Of a stretch of 64,000 bases of DNA, positions 34,923 through 44,890 are shown piece after piece; the first letter of the stretch is position 1; every line of letters begins with the position of its first letter. The DNA is from Neurospora tetraspora (lineage: Eukaryota > Ascomycota > Sordariomycetes > Sordariales > Sordariaceae): assembly GCF_033439725.1 (NCBI RefSeq), contig NW_026944384.1, positions 682,001 to 746,000 of the forward strand, given 5' to 3'. The notes under the pieces are model-generated. The model was not told where the DNA came from. It searched no databases and worked only from the letters and a program-made list of their open reading frames with translations. Both the position numbers and the translations under genes were made by a program.

Positions 34923-35385
34923 GTAAGAACTGCTATTCCATACGACGAAGGAAACTTGATCGCCGATGTTATTACACAGATCTCTGCATCGCTGGAGTCA
35001 CGACACATTATTCTTCGGCATGTGGGATTTTCTTGTGATCTAGGGTCCTACAGCCCTCCCGGTCGTGGACTCTAGACCGGGAAGACTGGGCTTGCCGGAC
35101 AAATGTGTAAGAGGTGCGTCCCCGGAACTCTCACCAGCCAGGGAGAGAGATCAAGTGATGAATGGGGAACGGGGGATATAATGGGGAGATGTAAGAACTG
35201 CTATTCCATACGACGAAGGAAACTTGATCGCCGATGTTTTTGACACAGATCTCTGCATGGGTGTTGTCGTTGGGATACATTGTTCTTCGGCAATTGGGGT
35301 TCTGTGGATCTAGGGTATGCCTACAGCCCTCCCGGTCGTGGACTCGAGACCGGAAAGACTAGGCTTGCCGGACGGATGTGTATAA
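34923..35385 (+). repeat. Tandem duplication of about 190 bp
   Basis: Copies at 34923-35113 and 35190-35385 both begin TGTAAGAACTGCTATTCCAT. Both carry ACAGCCCTCCCGGTCGTGGA inside a hairpin-forming stretch (CCGGTC...GACCGG) and both end in TTGCCGGAC(A/G). About 85 percent identity by eye. Function unknown. Confidence 0.85.
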
Positions 35386-35491
35386 GGGGTGTGTGTGTGG
35401 TGCTTGGGTAGGGCTGATGGGAGAGGTATGTGTAACTGATGGGCAGAGGAAATACTTACTTACCACTGACAGACTCAGGTATCCGTTGGCC

Positions 35492-35710
35492 TCAAGCTTG
35501 GCCCGCATCTTCTCCAGCTCGTGAGCCTTGACACCGCCAATGGAAGGGGTCTTTACTTGTTGTTCGTACATGTTCGACAGGCTTCATCTGCTCACTCGCG
35601 GTGAAATTCTCGGTCTGGGCTTGGAAGACGGCCGCCATCTTCTCTTCCTCCGTCATGGCACTGTTCAACTGCACAATCGGATTCGAAACCGACTTGGCTA
35701 ATGAGTCAAC
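35492..35710 (-). pseudogene. Protein fragment resembling the post-zinc-knuckle region of Mpe1/RBBP6
   Basis: The minus strand reads NSAMTEEEKMAAVFQAQTEN, similar to the 'MTEEE.M.AMF..Q...W' segment that follows the zinc knuckle in fungal Mpe1 (mRNA 3'-end processing). In another frame it reads KTPSIGGVKAHELEKMRAKL. No RING, DWNN or knuckle is present, so it is at best a relic. The resemblance rests on one short block. Confidence 0.3.
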
Positions 35711-36021
35711 CCCATTACTCGAACCATGCGCCCATCGTCCATCTGTTGTACTCTAGGCTCCTTCCTCCACCGCTAGAGGTATCTCTTCGCAGAAACGGAG
35801 TTCGGGGATAAGCTTCTTCTTGCGCTTGGTGTCGTAACCCAATAGGCGCAACTGGCGCACACAGCAAGATGAATGGGTGTCTTGGCCAGAACGTCTCGAT
35901 ATGCCGTCATCACGAGGTGGCCCAGCTCGAACCTTCTCGTCGCGAACAGGTCGGAAGGCGCTGCTGCGAGGTTTGCTGCGATGCGGATGGTGCAGTGTTA
36001 GACGGAGTCGGAGATTCGGGT

Positions 36022-36482
36022 TCATGATGTTGGGAGTAATATGGATGTCGGTGGTTCCGTTGAAGGCGCTTTTTTTTTATAGGGGCCAGCACGGATTATG
36101 GGATGAGGCTCCTGCCTATACGTCTGAAGTTTGGTACTGTCTGGGAGGTCATACGCCTTGCATATTCCTGGGGCTCCTTCCTTGTGTCTGCGTACCTTTT
36201 GATCCTCGGGGGCCGAAGAGATGATGGCGTTCATGAACATGGGCATTAGTTCAGTCACTCTATGGACACCGGCAGCATAGGTGCCATCCTGGGCACCGAG
36301 GGTGACGGGCTGTCCAAGGGCCTTTGCCTGATCCAACCATTTGCGGGTATTTCTGGTAGATGTCGTACAGCCCGAGAGCTCGCAGCTTCGGCCTCCATGT
36401 GTTGCTCTTCGAGCCGGTTATGGGCTTCAACCTGCTGGCCAGAGAGCACAAACCAGCTCTTAATTTGGTTCGACAAGAGCAA
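36022..36482 (-). pseudogene. Unrecognised protein relic
   Basis: Minus-strand reading gives WLDQAKALGQPVTLGAQDG and then RVTELMPMFMNAIISSAPED. Just upstream, in a shifted frame, it gives QIKSWFVLSGQQVEAHNRLE. The composition is that of a real protein, but the frame changes near 36340. A 38-base segment of it (36313-36350) recurs directly at 36611-36648. Family not recognised. Confidence 0.4.
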
Positions 36483-36769
36483 CTGGTCTTTTGGAGCGTG
36501 CTTTTGTCGGTGATCGGTGGAGCGTGCCGTCGATGTCTATCGCAGCGTGGGCTGGGCGGACGAGTATTCTCTGCTCTTGCACGAGCGGAGGTCCTACGAC
36601 CACGGAAAAAAGCTGTCCAAGGGCCTTTGCCTCATCCAACCATTTGCGGGTTACGGAATCTACGACGTATAGGACGCCCAGCTTGTGAGTGTTTGGTGTC
36701 TTCTTGTAGTGGGTGTATGTGGCCCAAGAGGAAATACCGGTACTGAATGACTCCCGGAAAGTACTTGGC

Positions 36770-36866
36770 AGGTGTTGACACTCCCAAAATCGTCACCTGG
36801 ACCCGTCGTCCGAGCTTTGAGGTCCGCCTCCTCACTTTTTACGCTGGCACTTCTAGACCGCGGGGG
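36770..36866 (+). pseudogene. Inverted partial copy of the 38.6-kb gene
   Basis: The plus strand encodes VDTPKIVTWTRRPSFEVR, paralogous to VGTPQIVTWIRRPNFDVR on the minus strand at about 38615-38685. DNA identity is about 85 percent over about 95 bases by eye. Confidence 0.6.
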
Positions 36867-37363
36867 CGAGAATCCAGGTTGGCAGGATCCCCACCTTGAC
36901 CTCACCTTCACTTCCGCTTGATCAGGTTGACTGTTCAGCAATGTGGCTGATACCGATATTAATCTTCAAAAGCCAGGGCCGCAGGGTCGATCGGACGACT
37001 GCAGCTGCTAGGGAAAGAGATGAGTTCCGAATGACGGACGGTCGCGCAAGAACAAAACGCCCGAGACGTCAAGAAAACCTGCGCGTTTAAATCGCCTTTA
37101 CAGCTTTGCCAGAACAAGGGAAAGATGTACGAAGAAAAGGACGCGATTATTAAGTACGACGACGATGGGCGATGCGACCGTTCGAGCGGTCGGAAGAATA
37201 AACCGAACACGGACAGTCCAATACCGCTCGCTTTCGCTATCGGTACCGGTCATGGCGATGACCCGTCTCCGAGGGATGATCGGATCAGGGGCATGCCATT
37301 GTTGTTGGCGGCGGCCCCGGTTGACGAGTAGGCGCTCATCGACAGACAGATCATGATCGAATG

Positions 37364-37670
37364 CTACGAGCACCACATTCGTTTCTCTTCGGGAGAAGGC
37401 GGCCCCCCGGGACGTACGTAGCACACGTGGCACTCAGCAGCTGTGGGAGGACTGGGTTGCCAATTCTTAGGTACTTGTATACACCTCCTCCTTCTTCGAC
37501 TTGGTCGCAGGACTTTTCTTCCCTGCATTATTTCTCGACATCTTGCAACGATAGTCGCAACCAAGTCATTGGTCTCAGGATCACCCAGCCCCTTCAAGCT
37601 TTCAATTCCTTGATCCATTTTAGTGAGGTGGTCGCCGGATTGATTCGTTAGGAGGCGCCTTTGTTCCCGA
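37364..37670 (-). pseudogene. Unrecognised protein fragment
   Basis: An open minus-strand frame reads EQRRLLTNQSGDHLTKMDQG and then LGDPETNDLVATIVARCREI. Plausibly coding, with Arg-rich sequence after it. No family recognised. A DTKRKKK-coding word nearby (about 37995) recurs at about 35825, so this 3-kb stretch contains scattered duplications. Confidence 0.3.
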
Positions 37671-38270
37671 AAGCTGAGGTTTGTAAAGCAACCAAAGAGT
37701 TCGAAGAGCTGACTTCACCGTCGCACCGAGGTTGAAGAGTTGAATCAAGAGGTTGAGTAGACGACCGCCACCTCGGTTCTTCTTGTTCTTCCAGTTGGGA
37801 CTATCGCCGTAGATGGTCGTAGTTCGATTCGGTACGAGGCGCCTCTTGCTTTGGTCGAGTGGTCACTCCGTCTTGTTTTGTTGCTTTGTTGGTGTTGGGC
37901 GCGTGCCCCCTGGGTGAAATTGGAGATCTGGTGTCAGAAAGGCAATGGCAATGGCAATGGACCATGGTGGTGCGTGGATCAGCTTTCTTCTTGCGCTTCG
38001 TGTCGTAGACCAGGTCTGGTCCTCGGGGTGGGCGGGCTTCACGAGGCGCGGCTGTCAGGCTTGGTGGAGTCGCGACGGCCAAAACCGCCTTGAACTACCT
38101 CTTGCCTCTCGGTCCGGGATCTCTCGGGGATCTGGATGTGGTGGTTCGGGTAATCCGTCTCCCTCCGTCTCCTTCTGTGCCTTCTGTGCAGTTTTGGCGG
38201 ACTGCAGTTGGGATCTTGAAAGACCTGCAGCGAACCACTGGTGGTGTGAAGATGTCTGGGGGAGTGGAGG

Positions 38271-38460
38271 TCAACAAGAGCGAACCGCACCGAACCGCAC
38301 CGAACCGAACCGACTGTCAATTGTGCGATGGTTGCCGGCCGTATGGGTGCTGTTGTTGGTGCTGTTGGTGCTGCTGCGCTGGGCAGCATATTCCCCTTGA
38401 AAGGCTTCGCTGCCCATTGCAAACTCATAGAGCGCGGTGATGAGAGCAGTGTACCAGGTA

Positions 38461-38501
<41 letters not shown>

Positions 38502-39040
38502 ATAAAGAGAAGGAAAGTACACTGCATCCTTCTGGATGCCCTTCAGGCCAGCGACACGACGCTTGACATCGGTAGGGAGAGACTCCGATGCAGCCGAGTC
38601 TAGAAGTGCCAGCGCAAAAGTGAGGCGGACATCAAAGTTCGGACGACGGATCCAAGTGACGATTTGGGGAGTGCCAACACCTGTCAAGTCAAGGTCCTTC
38701 TCTGTACAACAAACAGCAGGTTAGTACGAGTTCAGACGACAGCCAAAGTATTGGCAGCAGCAAGTTTCAGGAAGAGATGACTGACCTGGTCCTTGGATTT
38801 GGACGCAGACAATGCGGCAGATGGCTTTGCAGCTTCTGCCTTGACCAACGGTTTCGCTGGTTCGGCCTTTGCAGGCTCTGGCTTCGGGGCTGGCTTTGCT
38901 GCTGGGCGAGCCTTGCCAGGAAGCAGATAAAAAGCACGAGGCTTCGCTGGGACGACCCCGTATACGCGTCCGGACGGGCACGAGTGGCCTCTTTCGCAGC
39001 TCTCGAAGGCATCTGTCTCCGCGGAAAGGGACAAGGTGAC
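38271..39040 (-). CDS. Unrecognised spliced gene with an in-frame Lys12 tract (model uncertain)
   Basis: A clear intron (38702-38785: GTCAGT donor, branch GTACTAAC, TTGTACAG acceptor) joins an upstream exon to one reading KDLDLTGVGTPQIVTWIRRP, then LLDSAASESLPTDVKRRVAG, FPSLYQ, twelve lysines, and DTWYTALITALYEFAMGS, ending at 38271. The lysines come from an uninterrupted A38 run (T38 on the plus strand) that keeps the frame. The upstream exon has a convincing Ala/Lys/Pro-rich frame (ARPAAKPAPKPEPAKAEPAK), but that frame does not match the acceptor phase. Either another frame is used or the gene is damaged. Function unknown. Confidence 0.4.
38463..38500 (+). repeat. T38 homopolymer
   Basis: It lies within the coding-like exon described above. 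It could be the tail of an unrecognised retroposed insertion, but the protein frame continues on both sides. Confidence 0.9.
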
Positions 39041-39640
39041 TCAGGTTCTTGCGTGATGGCTACCGGGTCATCGGAAGAGGAGGTTGACGATGTGATGGAG
39101 GTCGCGGCGCGTGTTGTTGCCGAGTCTTTGGGTGGGAATATCTGATGAAGAACGACCCTGCCGCGGAACGTGCCCTGGGCTTTTGCCACTTCAGAGAGAT
39201 GCGGGCGCGACTGCAACGGACTCGGCACGAGAGAGATCCGGAGGAGAAGGACAACTTCGGTCGGTGGGCGGCCCAGCCCGGCCCAGCCTGCGGTCGCTGC
39301 CCGCTTAACTCTACCCCAGTTGATGGGGAGAGAAGCCACGGGGCCTTAAGCTCGCAGGTTGGGCGATCACACCACAAGTTGAGTGTGATGTGGTGATGTG
39401 GTGATGGAGAGGCTTTTGGCTGGACTCCAAACCGGCCCTCAGGCGCCAACTGGCCCGAGGAAGGGCAGCAAGGGTGCCGTCTTCGGGCACGCATCGGAGG
39501 GAAGTCGAGACCGGTCGGGGGAAAGTCGATGAGCACAACGATGTACGAGGCGGCGGCGCGCACGGAAAGCTAGAGGTTGGTTGACAGATGGTTAGCACCA
39601 ATGTCTTGAGGATGCAGTGGTGGTTATAAGCATGGTGAGT

Positions 39641-39746
39641 GCTCCAGGTCAGACTTAAGCAATTTTGTGTCGTCATTGAGCTGATCACAAAGTGAAGGCT
39701 CTTTGACAGGTTTGTCTAAGGTTTTGGTTCATCATGGAAGGGGAGC
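39641..39746 (-). ncRNA. Box C/D snoRNA-like element 5
   Basis: C box ATGATGA at 39729-39735, D box at 39649-39652, outer stem GCTCC/GGAGC. Confidence 0.55.
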
Positions 39747-39907
39747 TGACGGAATGAAAGAGGCAGAAGATGAACCGCTTACCTTGCAGTTTGGATGGAA
39801 GTCTCCGAGTCTCCATGGAAAGCTTCAAGGTGGTGCCGCTGTCAAGCTTGGTGGTTAGCAATGCTTTCCATCCAGAGGAAGTGCCCGGTTATATACGCGC
39901 GGTGAGT

Positions 39908-40011
39908 GTCCCCATCCAAATCAGATCTCTGTGTCTTCATCGAGCCCGTCACAAAGTGACTTTCTCTTTGTAAGTGTAGGAGCTTTGACTGGGGTCATCA
40001 TGGCAGGGAGC
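39908..40011 (-). ncRNA. Box C/D snoRNA-like element 6
   Basis: C box ATGATGA at 39995-40001, D box at 39921-39924, C'-like CGATGAAG inside. The outer stem is weak. Confidence 0.5.
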
Positions 40012-40173
40012 AGAGCTAACGAGAAGGAAAGCGGTAGATGAACGGACGACGTACCTTGCAAAGGGGATCAAAGAGGGCTCTCAAGGTTGAGAAGGTGGGT
40101 GGTTGCCTGACGGGATGATTAGCAACCGTGATCCCAGGTTGAAGCTTTACGTTTTCAAGCGAACGAGATGAAT

Positions 40174-40282
40174 GCTCCAAAATCAGACAAAAGCTCGTAG
40201 GTATGTTGTTTCATCATTGAACCGACCACAGAAGGAACAGGCTCTTTGAAAAGTCAAGACTTTTGTCATCATGGAAAGGAGC
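40174..40282 (-). ncRNA. Box C/D snoRNA-like element 7
   Basis: C box ATGATGA at 40266-40272, a perfect C' ATGATGA at 40211-40217, D box at 40183-40186, outer stem GCTCC/GGAGC. Confidence 0.6.
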
Positions 40283-40494
40283 AGAGCTAACGAAGGGAAC
40301 TGGCAGATGCGAACGACGTACCTTTGAACGAAGCGCTTGCAAGTGCCTGGAAGACTGAAAGACCGCACCGGCGAGGATGTCTTTTGCTGTTTTACGGTTC
40401 TGGTTCTGCTCCTTTCCGGAGCTCCCTGCGAGCGCAGCAGGTTAGCAAAGCTCTCTCAAATACAAGTGTTTGCGTTAGAAATCGCTGCTTGGTG

Positions 40495-40590
40495 CTTCCA
40501 GTCAGTTGGAATGAGTACGAGTTCGTTCTCCTCATAGCTAAGGATGTTTTTGTTTTCGGCCTTTGCTTGGAGATGTTTTCATCATGGAAG
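40495..40590 (-). ncRNA. Box C/D snoRNA-like element 8
   Basis: C box ATGATGA at 40579-40585, D box at 40502-40505, terminal stem CTTCC/GGAAG. A (TTG)n array abuts the 5' side. Confidence 0.55.

Positions 40591-40672
<82 letters not shown>
40588..40672 (+). repeat. TTG trinucleotide microsatellite (about 28 units)
   Basis: Uninterrupted TTG units inside an intron of the host transcript. The poly-Cys, poly-Leu and poly-Asn ORFs here are artefacts. Confidence 0.95.
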
Positions 40673-40929
40673 GTTTGCGCTGGCGGGACAAGGCAGCCGG
40701 CTTACCTTTCTTTCTCTTTGACCGCATTTCCGGGCGTTCTTTTCGTCGTTTGTTGGCTTCACCGCTCGGTCGTCCAAAATCGGGTATCAGGTATGGTGTA
40801 GCGGTAACATCGTTGGTTCTCACTTCTGGGAGCGGCTGACTGCAAAAGAACCTGCGAACAGAAGTTGCTGGCGGTTAGTAACTGTACAAAAAAGGCAGAA
40901 GTCTTTCCCACCAGCGTCAAAGAGCCCAA

Positions 40930-41028
40930 GTTGTTGCTGCCTCAGGCGTTTGCCAGTTTTGTCTTCATCGAGCGATGCTGAAGCTTCTCGAGTACAAGAA
41001 CGCTGGTTTTGGTCATCATGTACAAGCG
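40930..41028 (-). ncRNA. Box C/D snoRNA-like element 9
   Basis: C box ATGATGA at 41013-41019, D box at 40942-40945, C'-like CGATGAAG inside. The terminal stem is weak. Confidence 0.5.
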
Positions 41029-41372
41029 GTTGGGTGTTTGACGCTGGTGCTGAGGGCGGAGTCAGATTTGACTTACTAAGTTCTTGTCTTGGCTGTGGCT
41101 GTGCCCTCGTTGAAGGAGAGCGTTGGGGAGTAGTGAAGGAATCCATCGCGATGGAGCAGTGCCGACGAGTGTCGCGTCATCCTGGGCTCTTTGGTGTCGC
41201 GAAAGACCTTAAAGTTATGTTGTCTGCTCAGACTCAAATGCCAAGTGGTCAGTTTCTTGTCAAAGACTGGTCTGCTGGGAGAAGAAACGGCGGCGAGTGT
41301 CTGCAAGTTCTTTGCTGTTAGCCAAGATCAAGGACAACTGATGCGAAAGTGATTGCAAGTGCAGACAAAGTT

Positions 41373-41481
41373 GCTTGGCCTCAGATTCCGGCATGGGACT
41401 TTTTTCTCTGTCATTGAGCAGTCGAAAGTGTTTGGTTCTCAGAACATGAACATGGGCATAGTTTTGTTTCATCATCCAAGC
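41373..41481 (-). ncRNA. Box C/D snoRNA-like element 10
   Basis: C box ATGATGA at 41469-41475, D' CTGA at 41439-41442, C' CAATGACA, D box at 41381-41384. Perfect six-pair terminal stem GCTTGG/CCAAGC. All four boxes are present; about 95 bases from C to D. Confidence 0.75.
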
Positions 41482-41636
41482 GTGGGGTGTGGTGGAAGTG
41501 AGAGAGGGGTGGCTGACTTACCAAGGTGCGGCTTTTCTTGCTTGGTCAGAGAAAAAAGAGGGGCAAGTGCCTGAACGAAGAAAGGCAGTCAGCTCCCTGT
41601 CATGACTGAAGACTCAAATGCAAGTGCGGATATTGT

Positions 41637-41745
41637 TGCTTGCCCTCAGGCTCGTGGCTTGGTTTTTTTGCGTCATGAAGGAGTCGAAGTGTTGCACTCT
41701 CAGAAGCAAATGTACATGAATATTTTGGAGATCATCATGCAAGCA
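41637..41745 (-). ncRNA. Box C/D snoRNA-like element 11
   Basis: C box ATGATGA at 41732-41738, D' CTGA at 41700-41703, C'-like CATGACG, D box at 41646-41649. Perfect seven-pair stem TGCTTGC/GCAAGCA; 93 bases from C to D. Confidence 0.75.
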
Positions 41746-41890
41746 GTGGGGTGGAAGTGAAGGACAAGTGGGAGACTTACCAAGTGGTTGAGCTGCGGCC
41801 AGGCGGAAGGGAGAGAAACTGCAGTGTGTGCTGAACCGTTAGCAAAGTGCCCAAGACATGGGGGAATCTGGCAAGTGCTGGAAGAACGTT

Positions 41891-42000
41891 GCTGGTGGCC
41901 TCAGTGCGTTTTTGGTTTCATCGAGCCGTGACAGTCGTAGACTGTGGAGGCTTTGCGCTCTCAAACGAAGAAGGTTGATTGCTTTGTCATCATATCCAGG
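41891..42000 (-). ncRNA. Box C/D snoRNA-like element 12
   Basis: C box ATGATGA at 41987-41993, D box at 41901-41904, outer stem CTGG/CCAG, C'-like CGATGAAA. Confidence 0.65.
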
Positions 42001-42149
42001 CGGGAAGGGGGGAAGTAAAAAGGGGTGTATGACTTACTCAAGTTTCTGGCCTGATTTGCAGCAAACGGTAAAGAAAAAGCGACCTGCGATGAACACCGTC
42101 AGCAAAGAGCCATTGACAAGAAACGTCGACAAGTGTTGAACAAATTCTG

Positions 42150-42255
42150 GTGGCCTCAGTACCCCTTTTTGGTCTCATGGAGCCGTGACAGTCGTGGACT
42201 GTGAAGTCTTTGCACTCTCGAAGGAAAAGCAAGTTGGGTTGTCATCATTGGCCGG
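42150..42255 (-). ncRNA. Box C/D snoRNA-like element 13
   Basis: C box ATGATGA at 42242-42248, D box at 42156-42159, stem GGCC/GGCC; 93 bases from C to D. It shares CGACTGTCACGG with element 12. Confidence 0.65.
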
Positions 42256-42411
42256 GAGGGAAGAAGCAAAGGGCTGTATGACTTACTGAAAATGCTCGCC
42301 ATGATTCGTTTGCAGCGAGCTATGGAGAGAAGAGACCGGAAACCTGCGACGAGCACCGTCAGTAAAAGCTCTTCCCAGACGCAAGCTGACTTCGGAAGAA
42401 CAAAGAAGACA

Positions 42412-42510
42412 TTGCTTCGTATCAGAAAATCTCCAGAAACTTTCAGTCGGGATCCCAAGCATCTGCTTGTCCCCCTCAATCCAGTAGAACAAAGCTCATC
42501 ACGGAAGCAA
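42412..42510 (-). ncRNA. Box C/D snoRNA-like element 14
   Basis: C box GTGATGA at 42496-42502, D' at 42443-42446, D box at 42422-42425, stem TTGCTTC(C)G/CGAAGCAA. The donor of its intron is unclear. Confidence 0.6.
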
Positions 42511-43336
42511 CTGAGTGTTGGGAAAAACAACATGGAAGGGAAGCCAACTCATCGCTGGTTGTCTCTGTGACAGACACACAAGCTCATGATCTCTCTGCTT
42601 CCCAACTCTCCAAGTTGAAAGTTCCTTTGATGCTGGCTTCGCTTGGATAGTCTCGCCGAAGCGATGTTTCCAGCTCCAAGACGAAACACCCAGCAGGACT
42701 TTCAAGCAAATCCCACCCGGGCCACCCCTCGGCGCTTATGGGGTACTCCCTAGCGCCTGCAGGATCTTCTCAGATGCCGCCCGACAGAGGCAGAGCCTTT
42801 GCTGGCACGAGGCTGAGGTGGTACGTGTTGTTATCGTCGACTCCCCGGCAGACCGTAGGGAACCACGCGATAACAACACTCCATGAACTGGAACAAGGTT
42901 TCCTTTGCAGGTTACCGCGGGAAGGTGCCCAGGCCAACGGCCCGGACAGCCCTCCCGCAGCTATATATCTATCTACACTACTTAGAACAGGACCAGCGGC
43001 GCCCTGATGGCTGATGGCGTCCGTTGTGGTAAGGAACTGGATGTTTGCCCCTAGTGTGCACAATCCCCAGAAGCGGCACCTCGATCGAACGGTGACTGCT
43101 GCGGTAGTAACTGAATGTCTGATGGGATCGGTTTTTTGCGGGGCAGGTCGTTCATGAGATGTTGAATCACGCGGCTTGACGGTACCTCGACCAACGTGGT
43201 GACCGCCGCCGTCAAGTCGGAATCAGTGCATGCCCCTGAAGATGTTGGATCTTCAGGAGAAAGTGGATTTGTGAGGTCATATCCCCTCGATGGTCGCCGT
43301 GGACTTGACTTGTTGGCTGCTTGAGGAGTGCTGACT

Positions 43337-44890
43337 TCACTCTCCGTGCTGAGGCTTGACTTGAGTGTTGCATGATGTGTTGAAACACTGCAAAGCGGGC
43401 TATTAGCATGTTTCCAGGCAAGTTGTTGAACAAAGACTGAGACTTACTGTGCGAGGGGATGCGGGACTCTCTCTTGCGAGCGCACTGCTTGCTTGACCAG
43501 GGGAGGTTGCGGACGTTGATGATCTCTGACCAGACTGACGATCTGAGCCTGAAAAGCCTGCGTTGGCAGTGGAAGTCTGTGAACACGATGATGAACACGG
43601 ATGGTTAGCAATGCTCAAGCGAGATGCTCAAAGAGTCAAAGACTGGTGTCAATGAAGGCGCCTCAGAGTTAGAGTGAAATGACCGACCCCACGCTATCTA
43701 CGGCAGAGCGGTTTTGTCCATCAGCGAGGAAATGCTGCCCTTATGGTAAGCACATATGCCGAATCCCCTTTTCCAAAGCACCGCGCCGCAAGCACCCAGC
43801 TAATATCAGATGTGCCACAGGGACGAAAATCGTAATGTGGCCACTCGTTCTCATCATCGGGGAGGAAAGGCAAACCAGGGAAGGAGAAAGACTTACGCTG
43901 AACTTGTCCGCAGTGGAAGTCTGTGAGTATCATGATACCTGCTAGAAACGGTCAGCAATGCTCAAGCGAGATGGTCAAAGAACCAAAGACTGATGTCAAT
44001 GAAAGGTGCCTCAGAGTTAGAGTGAGAAGATCCGACCCCACACTATCTACGGTAGAGTGATTTGATCCATCAGCGAGGAATGCTGAGCGCAGATGCCGAA
44101 TCTCCTTTTCCAAAGCACCACGCCGGTTTACAGCACCATGTTGATTTCAGACACGCCACCAGCACAAGGATCATGGTGGCCACTCGTTCTCATCATTGGC
44201 AATCACAAAACAAGAGAGGAGAAACACTTACACAGCTGATGTCCGACCAAACTGACGAAGCTTGAATTGTCTGTGTCGGCACTCGGCAGTGGCCGCCTGC
44301 GACCATCAAGATGGAAATGGTTAGCAATGCTCGTGAGATGTTCAAAGAGCCAAAGACTGGTGTCAATGACAGGAGCCTCAGAGTTAGAGTGAAATCCAAC
44401 CTCGCTCTATCTACGGTAGAGTGGTTTCGTCCATCAGCGTGGAAATGCTGGCTTATGCACAGCACCCAGCTAATATCAGATAAGCCACAGGGACCAAAAT
44501 GGTATGATGGCCACTCGTTCTCATCATCGGCAAAGAAATGCAAAACAGGAGAGTGAGAAACACTTACTGATGTCTTTGTCGCTGTGTTCTTGAACTTTGC
44601 AAACTGGAAGTTCGCATTGATCGCAGCGAAAACAACCTGACCGCCACAAAAATAATGTTAGCCCGATCCATAAAACAAGGTGGACTAAGTCTCGAATGAT
44701 GAATGTCGACTGTGTGAAGCAACGGGGGCAGCAATCCCGAAGGGCAATCTCCAACAGTCCTCCTGAATCAAGGGTCACAACTTCTCGGAACAGGCACAGA
44801 CACCAGACAACCTCCAAGCTTTGGCATGCAAAGAGGAAGCTGGCCGGGCTAAGTGAGTAGGTGGCAGGTCTACTCACATTTGAAGTTCAT
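43337..44890 (-). CDS. Possible 116-residue Cys-rich protein encoded by six of the array's exons
   Basis: An ATG at 44888-44890 near the end of one exon opens a frame that stays in phase through 44878-44890, 44568-44636, 44232-44296, 43897-43920, 43448-43576 and 43337-43387, ending at TGA. The total is 351 bases. The product starts MNFKCCFRCDQCELPVCKVQ, a tight Cys cluster, and then becomes Ser/Thr-rich (FSGSDRQSGQRSSTSATSPG). Against it: the same spliced sequence is open in all three frames, and the product matches no family I know. It could be a chance ORF in a non-coding host transcript. Confidence 0.35.
43655..43865 (-). ncRNA. Long C/D-like intron element 15 (family B)
   Basis: C box ATGATGA at 43851-43857 followed by GAACGAGTGGCC; D box at 43663-43666 preceded by CACTCTAACT. 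About 195 bases from C to D, longer than usual. Conserved with elements 16 and 17. Confidence 0.4.
44007..44201 (-). ncRNA. Long C/D-like intron element 16 (family B)
   Basis: C box ATGATGA at 44190-44196, D box at 44011-44014, stem TGCC/GGCA. It shares the CTCTACCGTAGATAG hairpin with its sisters. Confidence 0.4.
44375..44531 (-). ncRNA. Long C/D-like intron element 17 (family B)
   Basis: C box ATGATGA at 44521-44527, D box at 44378-44381, GCC/GGC closing pairs. Confidence 0.4.

Noticed and set aside
34923-35385. LTR pair of a tiny element
   Set aside because: The two copies lack TG...CA ends at matching positions and I found no flanking target duplication; a plain tandem duplication fits better.
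40392-40839. Poly-Asn, poly-Cys and poly-Leu ORFs
   Set aside because: They are translations of the (TTG)n microsatellite in an intron.
44637-44877. Plus-strand C/D element (AATGATGA ... CTGA) near 44.69-44.77 kb
   Set aside because: It is on the wrong strand relative to the host intron and has no closing stem.
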